A stretch of 64,000 nucleotides of DNA, from assembly GCA_015178975.1 (NCBI GenBank), contig WHVD01000021.1:372001-436000 (forward strand), written 5' to 3'. Both the position numbers and the translations under genes were made by a program. The notes below the pieces were generated by a model. It was given only the letters and a program-made list of their open reading frames with translations, searched no databases and was not told where the DNA came from. This document shows positions 1 to 10,948 of the stretch, in pieces. Source of the stretch: Hysterangium stoloniferum (taxonomy: Eukaryota; Basidiomycota; Agaricomycetes; Hysterangiales; Hysterangiaceae). The first letter of the stretch is position 1; each line of letters begins with the position of its first letter.

Positions 1-1545
1 TAGGAACGCCTGATCTGGGGTTAGAACAGACTGCTGCCAGGTAAGGATAGGACAATAATCAGGGGTATGACGTTGATTAATGGATGCTTATTGAAGAACG
101 TTGAAGCAGGCTAATCTTACTCTCCCCTTGGAATGATCGACTACACAGATCAACCAAATGAGCTTCCGGCATTGTATCAGACGCGGAGAAATAGCGACGT
201 TTCATCAGAGACAATCATTAAAATGGAATGTTTAGAAATACTCTGATAAGGATCATCATCTGTGTAGAAGTTAATTAATTAGGCGGCCTCACTTCGAATA
301 TCCCTTTTTGGATGTTTGTGCGCATAGTAGTTGGTTCAAAGCTGGGGAAGGAAGCCAGATCGAATCTCTTCTCAGCAAACACGGTTTTTGGTTGTCATAA
401 GGTGAGGTTTTACCGATTCTCTTCCAAAAATACGCTCACTTATCATTTTATGCTATTTGCCTTTCTAGTATAAGCCTGTTTCCTGTGATGCTCAGCTATT
501 ACTCCCTTGTCTCTAGTTTCCTCTGACTCCCCAACTAGATTGTACCTCATGATTGGACCCATTTGCTTATGTTGACATGGATCGGATTTTCTCAGTAATT
601 GTCGAAGAATGATTGAAGGACTTTGATATTTTCGAGTACGTAGCTCACATCTGGGCCGCCTCAAGCATTTATATATCAACACCAGGTATCGGCTCAAAGC
701 ATATGGAGTTCTTCAGATGACCAAGGTAATTTGTTTTTTGTGTAACAGCTGGATAATGCTGAAACAAATGTTTCGCTAAAGTGGCTGGTCAATAGTTTTT
801 GTATCTTTGCTTGCACCGAAATTTGGAAGGCCTAATTCGGACATTTCAGTGACTCAAAGAGCATGGAATCAGCGTTACCGTGGTTGACACCATGTCCTAT
901 TGAACATTGGATGATACCGTGGGTGACTTGAGCCATTCATATTCTAATTTTGTACCGATAGGACAGCGTTGGCATCAAAATGGCGTGAACACTTGAATGA
1001 TCAAGGCAAGTGTAGGGAGATATATAACGAGGTCGTTCGGATATACAAGATAGGGATTTTTTTTTTTCACAATGCGAAAGCCTTTTCTCAGCCCCCTATT
1101 TAGACAACGGTGCAGGACTCATTATCTGGCAAATGGGGTTGGTTCATTTGCCATTACTTCTCACCGTCATCAGCTTTGACATATCAGCTATGGACGAATA
1201 TAGATATTGGAATGGTGACTCAATGCCTGAACGACGTTGCTCAAAAGATCTTCAAACCATCTGGGTGTGGTGGGCGCAACTTCAATGTGCGCAAAGCCAT
1301 TGGCTTAAGGGATGATGGCGTGTGGTACCAAGACATTTTGGTGGGCTTTATTCCATCATTTGCTATCACCAGATTCATTTATAGTCTATTGTGAAGCAAT
1401 CTGTACATCGCTATACATCTAAATGCATTGACATCCGGCATTCTATTCTTGATCAGTCAAAAAAAAACCTTGTTAAGGTCGAAATTGAGGTGGGCTACTC
1501 ATAACTATTGTGCTGTCAGACTTCATTCCATATAAATGAATATCA
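1..1545. other. No supportable gene; decayed intergenic DNA
   Basis: No reading frame longer than about 95 codons is present and none resembles a family I know. A frame at about 1200-1390 on the plus strand (QCLNDVAQKIFKPSGCGG) looks mildly protein-like and may be an eroded exon of the relic that follows, but nothing joins it convincingly. Confidence 0.4.
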
Positions 1546-2442
1546 GGTCTTGGAGGACCATCCCGAGCTTGAAGTCTTTGATGGTGCCTGGCCTATCCAT
1601 GCTCTCATCCGACAATATCTTAAGAATACATCAGAATGAGCACGAATGGCAGACAGGCGTCGCATCAAGCGACTTGGAACGGATCTTCAGCTGAAGAAGA
1701 CTACGTCAGGTGCCAGCAAAGCTCACAGAAATGCCAAGAACAAAAATAAGGAATTGCATAGAAAAAGGCCCAAGAAATCCAGTACGCCTACCATATTTTC
1801 CTATATACTACTCCTAACATTCCACTCGAGGAACACATGCTCCAATTACCTCAAAGACTGTTACGAAAACCACTGACAAATCAGGTTCGTTTTATTTACA
1901 AACTGCATTTATTTATTTATATTAATATTATCATTGGTATCATTGTGAAGCGTCCGGTGTTTCCATTTCTATATCACAGAATGTGACAAGTAGCAGCCAC
2001 CTGGTCACTGCAAATGGTAACACGAACATCATTCACACTAACTATCAAGAACATTCAGAATCTAACAGGAGAAGCCTGTCAAATCTTCTCGGCCAATCAA
2101 TCATCTTCGAAAGGAAAAAGTAACGCCGTTGATTTGGTATGTTCCCTTTGTATGACTTCACTTCACAGTTTCACCCACTTGCCACAGAGTCCCCCGGCGT
2201 TATCAACTATCCTTCCATCCGTGTCTTCACCCATCACAGTCTCACAGCTCAAACCACACCAAAATGTCTGCCCCCACATCATCAGTGATGAAGAATCCAA
2301 CAACAATCATGACAGTGACGGGACTGAGATGACTGATGGTGAAGAGAACTGCGAGAGTATGCAGTGTGCTGGTCAATTTCCCACCAAAAGGGGACGAAAG
2401 CAGGCGTCGAGCCCTAATGACGGCCCAAGAGTTCGTGCATAA
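1546..2442 (+). pseudogene. Relic of a dispersed basidiomycete protein with a nuclear-type basic tail
   Basis: After an AG acceptor at about 1545 the plus strand reads HPELEVFDGAWPIHALIRQY, then KNTSE and a TGA stop. From memory, this pattern (acidic residues, a W-P pair, then an I-R-Q-Y-L-K-N run) occurs in a multicopy family of mushroom proteins of unknown function, which often end in basic and serine-rich tails. Downstream are a lysine/arginine-rich frame (1646-1876) and an acidic frame with SDEESNNNHDSDG then TKRGRK (about 2270-2410). Frames change between these blocks and I could not build a continuous exon chain, so I call a broken copy. The family link is from memory and is weak. Confidence 0.3.
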
Positions 2443-3446
2443 CTCCCACATTGTATCCGCAAAGATCTACCAACCATTTTTACTTTATATTATTAGTCAA
2501 AGCGCCATAAAACCATTCAAGACATTACACCGGTAGGTTTTCTCCTCACTGTATAACCCATCTCAAGCCTACTTTTTTGACTCAATATAGCCCGTAACAA
2601 CTACCCAAAAGGTACAGATATTTATATGTCAGATTATAGCTGTGCTGAATGGCATCTCATAGGGCAAGGGGAAGAAACCTCAGCAATCATCGGGTCCTTC
2701 ATCGAAGCCCACACATGTTACAGTAGTACGTTCTCAATAATTATTGATATTATTGATTTGCTTAAACATTGTCGATAGCTCACTGTTCCCAAATCCACTC
2801 GAGGAAAGAAAGCAAAAGCAATGGTCAGTGGATTCGTTACATTTGCGACCAGTCAGTCCATGTTTATTATGTATACTCACAATCGAACAGGTGCCCTCAC
2901 CAGCATTTTCTACCGGCAGTGTAAATGAAGGACGGTGATTTTAAGATTATTATTATTATTCGAAGATTATTTTAATATATTTGGCTATAGGTATTGATAT
3001 TTAAACGTTAACTGTTGCAGTCATTGAAATGACATCATTCAAAGCTGCCGCCTGAGTCTCGCATCCCTCATCCCGATTCCCTGCAACCCCTCACCCCCCA
3101 CCATTCCCCACTGAAATTCCTCTTTCGTTTCCGTTTCTGCTGGTACGCGATGTCTCGGAGTATTTGCTTCTACAGTCGTCTTCGTTTCCTTATGCGGACA
3201 ACATCAAAAATTCAAACTACTGTCACTTTTGCTATCGCTTACGTTTCCCAGTGAGGTATTTGTTGTTCCTTCTCAGTGGTTGAGCAAATCAATTAATATG
3301 GACTGATTGGCGATAAGTGTGTTTCTATTCCACTGTGCCTGTACCATTCCGAACTGTAGATGAAACCCCTCTGGCACCGAATATAATATATTTTCAACCT
3401 GATATGGATCTACTTGTAAACCTGTGAAAATTCTGATATCGACTGA
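2443..3446. other. No gene seen
   Basis: Only short frames (under 70 codons) without recognisable motifs. Some AT-rich stretches (for example 2940-3010). Nothing further can be supported. Confidence 0.4.
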
Positions 3447-3565
3447 TAACCAGTGCTAATTTGCACTGGCTGCGACATTTTTTCGCAGTAGCACCAGTGC
3501 CTTTTTGCACTTTTCAAAAAGACCGGCGCTGAACTAAATTTTGTTTCAAAAGCACTGATAATCAG
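3447..3565. repeat. Cluster of CACTG-type palindromes
   Basis: The motif CAGTGC/GCACTG occurs repeatedly in both orientations. One hairpin pairs GCACTGG (3463-3469) plus CTGCGA (3470-3475) with TCGCAG (3483-3488) plus CCAGTGC (3494-3500). A second palindrome near 3550-3567 has GCACTGA and TCAGTGC around a three-base centre. Such compound inverted repeats resemble ends of CACTA-like or foldback elements, but no matching distal end was found here. Confidence 0.4.
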
Positions 3566-4263
3566 TGCGATGGGACTTATGACCAGTACGTAAGGGACCT
3601 ATTCTCAACATCCGAGGGCTTTCAAATCAGTCCGTTTCCTTGCTACAGTGCTCGGCTAGACACGACTAGACACACTACTTTCGCGAGATCCCTATTCACT
3701 AGTCGGTATAAAAGCTTACTATAGATCTAGGGAGGCTAGGGAGGCTAGGGAGTCTACATAATGGGTGTAGACATTCCCAAATCCCTGATGTAGCATTGTT
3801 CAGTTCGTGGGCAGCAGCAACGCACAAAACAATGCACTTTTCCAGGTTTTCTGTAATCTGGGGCCTAATACTGAGGATGCAAACAATTGACTCGAACGCA
3901 CCAAAACATCCAATCCGAGAGCAACCATTTTGGGGCTATTCGACAGGGTGGATGAGATTGCTACCGATATTTACAAGCTAACACGATATATTTTAAAGGC
4001 ATTCTTTCAATGTGACGTGCTGATATACCTTCTCTCCTGCAAGTACTGACATGATATTAGGGCTTGAATCAATTCTGTAAAAACAAGCATCACTTGTTCG
4101 TTAATTCCACCCCTTTTCAGATGTCAATGAGAACTTTGTCTCCCTCTCCAGTATGGAGTTCCCGGGAATTCAATTGTCACTGACTGATGGTCCTGCCAAT
4201 CGTCATTATTTAAAGCTTGTGTATACCGGACAATTATACAGTGGCTACAACAAATGGCCTCCT
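3566..4263. other. No gene seen
   Basis: Contains a short direct repeat of the 9-mer GGAGGCTAG around 3728-3750 and otherwise unremarkable sequence. Short frames have no recognised motif. Confidence 0.4.
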
Positions 4264-5455
4264 TACCTTGATGACTTGCGCCCTAGATATTCGGTCAAGC
4301 CATCATCACCAACTTCCTCCTGGACTTATTCATCTCCACTCGGCTTTCATGGCCTCTTGGCACTGCACCAATGAATCAAAGCTCGTATTCCAATCATCAA
4401 TTGGCTAATCAACTACTGGACTTCAGGTTTCTGGGGAGACTTCGGGGCAAGATCAAGCTGAGAGACATGGGCCCAGCTTTGGGAGATCTGGGCTACCGGG
4501 ACAAAATTACGGGCCATTTTGTAGTGTCTGGCAATATACACGAGTGGTTCTCTGAAATCCTGGGGGAGGAACCGGAAGTTACCGTCTACATTGACCTTAA
4601 CCTCCCAGACTGCGTAGAAACTCTTGAGAGCGTAACAATACAAGGTGCAAAACCAATGAGAAGGTATTTTCCGAGCTAGGACACTGACAAGATAGTTGCT
4701 CAGTTTTCTCCCGCCTAGACATACCTGTCGTATGCGTGAAGCTGCGCCGACAGGTGTAGCTCCAACGTGGAGGACCAAATCTGTTATTCATGAAACCTCG
4801 CCACGTCTGAACTCTTGAAAGTGTGGAAAGCATACGTACTGCTTTACATAAAGAAATGTAGGATTAAGGGTGTCCCTCCACACGAGTTGATAATCAGTAA
4901 GCAGGGAGGTCTTTTGGAAATGATACTAAAACGTACGTGACAATAGTCCTCAGCTGCCAGAGATACTCAGAAGTGGAAATACCTCGTGATTTGTATGTCT
5001 CACTTCCCCCTTTATTAATGTCAGTGTCTGACACAGTGATTTAGGGACCCCCGAGTCTTCTTCTTGTTTGAATCGATTTCTCCACGTTGTATTTTTAGCC
5101 CCTCGGGCGGACCTATCCTGGAGGTGCTATTGCGTGCTTCTTATGATGCGGAGCCTAGTTGTATGGATGGCTCGGATTTAGAGTCCAGTTACATCGATGA
5201 CGCAGCGTGGCCGGGGACATCATTGCGCTTCAATTGCTAAGCACCGATGTTGTCCTTATTTAATCCAATTAATGTCTTATAAGGTATGTGGGGGAGTATT
5301 TGTGGCTGCCGGGGTGCATATGGGAGGATGATTAAACTCGGATAAATCAGATCCATGGAACAATTTTCGGTCACCTATATGATTCCGAGATATGAAAACG
5401 CTGCGAAGTTTCTCGCATTCCCAGTCCTCCTGTTTTACAGTCTGTTCACAGAAAA
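4264..5455 (+). pseudogene. Duplicated gene segment, copy 1 (unknown family)
   Basis: This stretch is closely similar over its whole length to 27628-28808. Comparison of the copies suggests plus-strand coding: blocks such as MNQSSYSNHQLANQLLD (4371 on) and HEWFSEILGEEPEVTVYIDL (about 4540) are conserved. A shared intron-like gap begins GTATTTT after the AKPMRR codons (about 4660) and ends CCGCCTAG near 4720. A conserved frame near 5130-5240 ends in LRFN(C/W) and a stop. Frameshifts are scattered in both copies. I do not recognise the protein. The segment runs directly into the truncated glycerol-3-phosphate dehydrogenase relic at about 5470, so the junction is a rearrangement breakpoint. Confidence 0.55.
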
Positions 5456-5476
5456 GAATGCTTTCTTTCTAATGGA

Positions 5477-6757
5477 TCCTCGCGGCGCACTTGGATGTCA
5501 GGGGAGAGATAATGACGGATCTCCTCGAGGATCCAGCGGATATCATCTTCGCGGGCGCGGGGCTCGACTTCGAGAGAGGCTTTTGTGTCTGTTGTGCCTG
5601 CGATAGTGTTTCCCTGCCACGGGAGGAAGAAGATCACACGACCGTCTGAGGTGGAGGGGTCAAGGAGGCCCATTGTGCGGGGGGAGTAGTAATTCGGCAA
5701 TGTTACGTGGACGCCAGAGGAGGATTGAACGATAGGCCGGTGGTCCGGGTTGTCGAGGGTTAGGAGTGCGTCGGCGAAGGGACCGGTGGCGTTAATGACG
5801 CCCTAAGGAGTGATGCTCAGATGTGCAGCGGAGAGAAGGAAACGGGGATAGATAATAGATGTGTATGTGCCTACCTTTGCCCGGATGTCCCAGGTATTTC
5901 CTGTGAGTGTGTCGCGGACACTTGCGCCAGTGACCTTTCCGCCGGAATTGGTCTTGAGAAGTGAAGTTACCTCTACATGGTTTGCCACGACCGCGCCCTG
6001 TTGAACAGCTGTCATGATGAGCGCAATGTTCATCCTGGAGTCATTATGCTGTCCTGTGAATAAAGCAATTGAAAAGTCACCCCGATGGATGAATTCTATT
6101 GAATATACCATCGTAATAGACCACGGCACCCACGAGACCATCCGTCTTCAACATCGGAAATGCCTCGACCGCTTTACCCTTACTCATGACATACGAACTC
6201 CCCATATTTTCGCCACCAGCGAGGAAATCATACATCTTACATCCGGCCCAATAATAGGGAACTTGCCAATACCTGATAAACTAGCGTGTCAGAGGTGTCC
6301 TATCATGTAATGATATCAAACCCACTTGTAAATGGGCAGCATGATAGGTAGCATACTAGATAGATACGGCGCAGTTTGGAGGAATATACGCCTTTCATGG
6401 AGTGTTTCGCGTACGAGCTTGTATTGCTCGTAGTCAAGTTCGGTGACTGCCTTTTGTAGGTATCGCACGCCTCCATGGACGAGCTTGGTTGATTGAGAGG
6501 ACGTTCCTTGAGGAGAAAGTTAGTTTCGACTGCTGATCATTAAAGGACAAGAGGTTGGATAGGGAGTTGTCCCGACTGGTATCGAGGATGATACCCATCC
6601 AGAGAGAGTATGCCCACCACGTCTACTCCGGAACCCAAGCCCATGGCGCGTCAACATCACAAAACATTACCACTCATCCGCACTAAAATCGTCTCTCTCA
6701 ACCAACGCAACCTTGAGCCCCCTACTCGCCGCATCAACTGCAACACCCGCACCCGTG
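5477..6757 (-). pseudogene. GUT2: Mitochondrial FAD-dependent glycerol-3-phosphate dehydrogenase, truncated relic
   Basis: Read on the minus strand, several exons match the family in order. From 6757: GAGVAVDAASRGLKVALVER (end of the FAD-binding region), then GTSSQSTKLVHGGVRYLQ, LDYEQYKLVRETLHERR, SYVMSKGK, GQHNDSRMN, AVQQGAVVANHVEV, and last GRVIFFLPWQGNTIAGTTDT with YLSPDI at about 5500. The enzyme oxidises glycerol-3-phosphate at the mitochondrial inner membrane. Short introns separate these blocks (for example about 5808-5872 and 6062-6125). The copy is broken. The glycine-rich FAD loop is missing at the 5' side. The donor site after the DDFSA codons reads ATGAGT instead of GTGAGT. Coding stops abruptly after RREDPL at about 5478, where unrelated duplicated DNA begins, so the C-terminal half is absent. 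Confidence 0.88.
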
Positions 6758-7367
6758 TAACGGGAGCGGACCTGGTGGCGGACTTGGCACGGAGCGGTCT
6801 ACCGCCGTTGTCTCAAGGGGTAAAGAGAGGGTAGATAATTTTCCGATCAGAACACTGTTTCATTTCTATTATCTGTCGCTAGGGGGTTTAGTCTACGAAT
6901 GCGAGCATAAATAGGGAAACCACCCATTAGCTAGGGTAGTTATTTCGAATTGGAGCCTATTCCTACTCTGCTCGTTCCTCTTCGTAAGAAGCTCAAACCG
7001 AAGGATTACGCTATCTTAAAGGCCGAACCTTTACACTCCGTCGCCCGCCAACAAATCAAACTCATCCTCCACCCCCTCCCAAGCCCCACACCGGCCACAA
7101 GCCCCTCCTCACCCACTAACCTCCCCGTCTGTAGCGCCTTCAACATTTACGCTCTCGAAGGCGGTGTCCAGGGCGGCGGTGGACGGCGCGATGCGACTGT
7201 TCCATATGAGACGGGATGAGAGGGCGACTTGTAGTGGTTGTAGAGGCCGAAGGATGTCCCTCCAGCGAGCGGGATGTAGACAATTGGCTTTCTAAGGTAG
7301 TGGAATATGCGATTTAACATCGCAATTTGGAGTCGTTATATTTGAACTCAAGTCCTTCAGCTGAGAC
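6758..7367. other. No firm gene; possible N-terminal exon on the minus strand
   Basis: At 7313-7220 on the minus strand a start codon opens a frame with MLNRIFHYLRKPIVYIPLAG, a basic and hydrophobic stretch like a mitochondrial or membrane-anchoring N-terminus. A further minus frame (about 7230-7130) reads LSSRLIWNSRIAPSTAALDT. These could be leftovers of the 5' end of the neighbouring relic or of another mitochondrial protein gene. I cannot decide. Confidence 0.25.
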
Positions 7368-7408
7368 TAAGATACAGGCTGTCAGGAACCAACACCTTTA
7401 TGTAAGCA
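7368..7408 (+). repeat. Left terminal inverted repeat of the DNA transposon
   Basis: Pairs with 10364-10404 in inverted orientation, 38 of 41 positions identical. Includes the TA that forms the presumed target duplication. Confidence 0.88.
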
Positions 7409-10402
7409 ACAATGATGACAGCAACTCCTCCCCACCACATCTCTGTGAAACCATTCTGAGCTCTGGGAAAGGTGCCTAGGGTGTTTCTGATGAGTTCCTA
7501 GGAGTCAGAATCTCAATATCCTTCATGGATCTTACACAGAAGACCAAAACCTTTTTATTTGTTTTTCAACCTCTAAATGTATTTTAGGACCAAAGCATTT
7601 TCACAATTGGTACATCACAGATTTGGCCGCTTACTAACACAATCATGTGATATATAAGCGCTGGCAGAAACCAATGAACATGTGCAAAAAAGACAAAAAA
7701 TGTCTAGGAAAACAAGGGCAAACCGTGCTCGAGCTGAAAATCTACACAAATTCACAAAAAAGGCATCTGTTGACACAGTTCCAGCTGAGGAGACCATCCC
7801 TGCAGCTCTCCCACACCCAGAATCACACGACACTTCAAACATGTGGTCTTATCATAATGGTGAAGTTGATCCCAAGCTTCGTGATATTAGTGGTGTCCTG
7901 AGAGACACAGCCATGGTTGATGATGAAGATGAGAGTTCTGAGTCAGGGTTTCTGAGATCCAGGAGATTTCGGCATTGGAATGGTTCTCATCCACCCTGCA
8001 GAAGGCACATGATCTTGCACTTGCAGCAGAGAGGGAGCGAGAAAAGGGCAGAAAGAGGCTAAAACAATACCATGGCAATTCGACAAGAACAAAGTGACGT
8101 TTCCAGCTGATAGGTCATGAGCTTGCAAGGAAAGGTTTCCACTCAGTGGAAGACTGGTTTCAGAAAACTTCTGCAGCCCCTCACTGCCTGGATATTGAAC
8201 CAGATGCGATAGCAATGCTTCGACAGGAATCTGAGGAGCCCGAGTCTGAGAATGAAATCCAGCCAGGGGTGGTGGAGTCGGGTTTGTCGGAAGGTGAGAA
8301 TGGATCCAAAACCACAATAGACTCATGGGCAGGTGAGCAGAAAGGCAATGACAAAAGCCTAGATCTGATGGAGAGAAATAGAAAACCAATGTTGCCAAGA
8401 GGTCATTGCTAGCATGTTGCAAGACCTGAGGAATGGGAAACGGCCTCATGATGACAGTGAAGATATGCAGGTGGATTGTGCCCTGAACATGCTAAACTAC
8501 AAGAACTTTCCTGCACTCCGACGTACACTGGCAATGTTGACTATAAAAAGTAAAGACAGAAAAATTGATGTCTTCTTCCGGGCTCACATTACAGCAATGG
8601 CTGGTACCTTGAACTTGGTATCTTGATTCCGAGCTGTCCTACACATGGAGACAGGCATCTTTAACAGTTTCAAAGTCACAAGGACAGGGGATATACCATG
8701 CAAGAACCATTCGAGAATGGATTCACCAGTTTATCAGCTCTGGGAAGCTCCCAGTTCATCATTACAAAGGATCATGCTCTAGTATCCTTGCAGATGAAGA
8801 TATTTCACTTGAGATTCAACTGCAACTTGCCAAACATGCCAAGAATACATTCATTAAAGCTGCATTGAGGTGGTGGCTAGCAAAGAAATCCAGGACCTAC
8901 TGTCAGCAGCAGGAATTGAGAAGTGTCAAATATCAGAACGTACTGGGCGGCAGTGGTTAAAACAATTTGGATGGCATTACTCACAGAAGAAGAAAGGGTT
9001 GTACATTGATGGTCATGAAAGGGAGGATGTTGTTGCCTATTGTCAACAGTTTGTCATGCATTTTTTGACTCAATACACACCTCGGATGTATACATGGGAC
9101 CATGATGGCAATGAAACAAAACCGATTGGTGGCTTTCCTGTGCCCAGGAATCAACCATTCCAACTCATCCCTGTAACTCATGATGAGTCCACATTTTTTG
9201 CAAATGATGGGAGAAAGGTGAGATGGGTTCATACAAACGAAAAAGCAAAGCCTGAAAGGAAAGGTGATGGGACATCAATCATGATCTCTGATTTTTTGAC
9301 ATCAGAGTGAGGCCATTTGATGAGCAAGGATGGAACTGAGTGTGTTATCTAATTATCTAATTATGATTGTATCTTATTACCTACTGAAAGAGAGGCTCAT
9401 GTCATTTTCGAGGCTGGAAAAAATTGTGATGGCTACTTTGATGCAGATGATCTCTTGATTGACATTTTTGAAGACCATACATCTGGATTTGCAACTGGAT
9501 TGTTTCTCTTTGATAATGCTCTGAGTCATCAAAAACATGTGTCAGATGCAATTTCAGCCCTCAGAATGCCCAAGAACCCAAATAATGGATGGACACACCA
9601 TAAAGATGGTCCCTGCATGCGACCAACTGTGCTTTCAAATGGGCAAATTCAAGAATTTTATTTTCCAATTGATCATCCCCAATGCCCTGGCTATTTTAAG
9701 GGCATGGAGTAGATCATCCGGGAGTGTGGACTTTGGCCTATGACAGGGAATCTTCTGGCTCAATGTGAGGGCTTCAAATGTGAACCTGGGCAGACAGATT
9801 GTTGCTGCCGGCGAGTTCTATTTACTCAGCCTGATTTCATTGTGCAGAAGTCACAACTTGAAGAGCTCATCACCTTGAGGGGGCACATTTGCAATTTCTA
9901 TCTGAAATATCATTGTGAGTTAAATTTCATTGAGCAATATTGGGGTGCTGTCAAGTTTCACTTTCATGGCTTCCACATCCAGCCAGCAACCATCAATGAA
10001 ATGGAAAAGAGGGTGCTGGAGTGTTTGGATAGCATTCCCTTGCTTCAAATTCAATGGTGAGCATTACTTTGTGGCCAATGGATTACTCTAAGTTGCATGT
10101 AGATATGCCAACTGAGCTGCACGATTTATTGATGGTTATTCAAAGGGCCTGACTGGTGCGGAGGCCATGTGGGCTAATCGGAAATATTGGGGACATCATG
10201 TCCTTCCTTCAGACATTATGAATGAAGTTAAAAAATCTATTTCAACATTGTAATTAGTTTATTGTAATACACAACAATATACTCTGCCAGAGCTCCCTCG
10301 GCCCTCCTCCAACTTCTGAAAATTTTCATCACCTCAGTTTGGCCACTAACCTTAACCCTAACATGCTTATGTAAAGGTGTTGGTTCCTGACAGCCTATAT
10401 CT
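7370..10402 (+). mobile_element. Tc1/mariner-like DNA transposon with 41-bp terminal inverted repeats
   Basis: A 41-bp sequence at 7368-7408 (containing GGCTGTCAGGAACCAACACC) recurs inverted at 10364-10404 with three mismatches. If the outermost TA on each side is the target duplication, the element spans 3,033 bp from AGATACAGG to CCTATATCT. A TA duplication, paired D and E motifs in the transposase and inverted ends fit the Tc1/mariner superfamily. The single coding unit inside is decayed. The intact ends mean the boundaries are well defined. Confidence 0.85.
7700..10250 (+). pseudogene. DDE transposase, frameshifted
   Basis: Fragments in several frames follow the order of basidiomycete DDE-superfamily transposases. 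A basic N-terminus (MSRKTRANRARAENLHKFTK, 7700) is followed by an acidic linker and a helix-turn-helix-like stretch with RTGRQWLKQFGWHYSQKKKG (about 8940). The catalytic core follows, with THDESTFF (first D, about 9180), LFDNALSHQKH (second D, about 9510) and HCELNFIEQYWG (E, about 9920). The C-terminus has RAARFIDGYSKGLTGAEAMW (about 10115-10170). At least six frame breaks or stops separate the pieces, so this copy cannot make transposase, though the element ends could respond to one made elsewhere. Confidence 0.8.
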
Positions 10403-10404
10403 TA
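10364..10404 (-). repeat. Right terminal inverted repeat of the DNA transposon
   Basis: Inverted partner of 7368-7408. The TA at 10403-10404 is the likely target duplication. Confidence 0.88.
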
Positions 10405-10948
10405 CCATGGTTGTCTCTCTCCACACCCCTGGGCACAAATTTTGAGTCCCGCCAGGGACTCACAAGAGCGCTTTTCATCACTCTTTTGGTCACTACGGTG
10501 TCAAGCCGCCTAATTGTGCCTTGTGCACCCAAGTGTCAGGCCGGCAGTGCTCGGCACACAGGTCGGCTCCTTGCCGAAGGGTCACGCAGCCTGCCACAAG
10601 GTCACATAGCCTGCCACAAAGTCACGCAGCCTGATCAAGGCCTGCACAGACGCCTGGCAGTCTGACTAAGATCTGCACTGACGCTCTGTATGTAGGTGCA
10701 AAGTCACGCAGCCTGATCAAGGCCTGCACATGTTAAAATTGTATACATGCAGATGACTAAATAACAACTGCAAATAGGCTTTATACAGTATATACATTAT
10801 CTCTAGCACTTGTAGGTTTTAAACTTTCTACCCAGATCTCTGTGCAAAGTGGTCAATTGTCATGCAATATCATCAATGTTATACTAATTGGGTTGTGTGT
10901 GCTTGTAGCCTATTAATAACAGTATGTTATACTATTAACAACAGTGTA
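10405..10948. other. No gene; short direct repeats
   Basis: The phrase CAAAGTCACGCAGCCTGATC followed by AAGGCCTGCACA occurs at about 10618 and again at about 10700, about 80 bp apart, with related GTCACGCAGCCTG copies at 10580-10600. No reading frame is convincing. The 3' flank of the Plavaka gene starts at the right edge. Confidence 0.5.

Noticed and set aside
443..697. Minus-strand open frame of 84 codons
   Set aside because: No motif, no splice context, and a length expected by chance in this composition.
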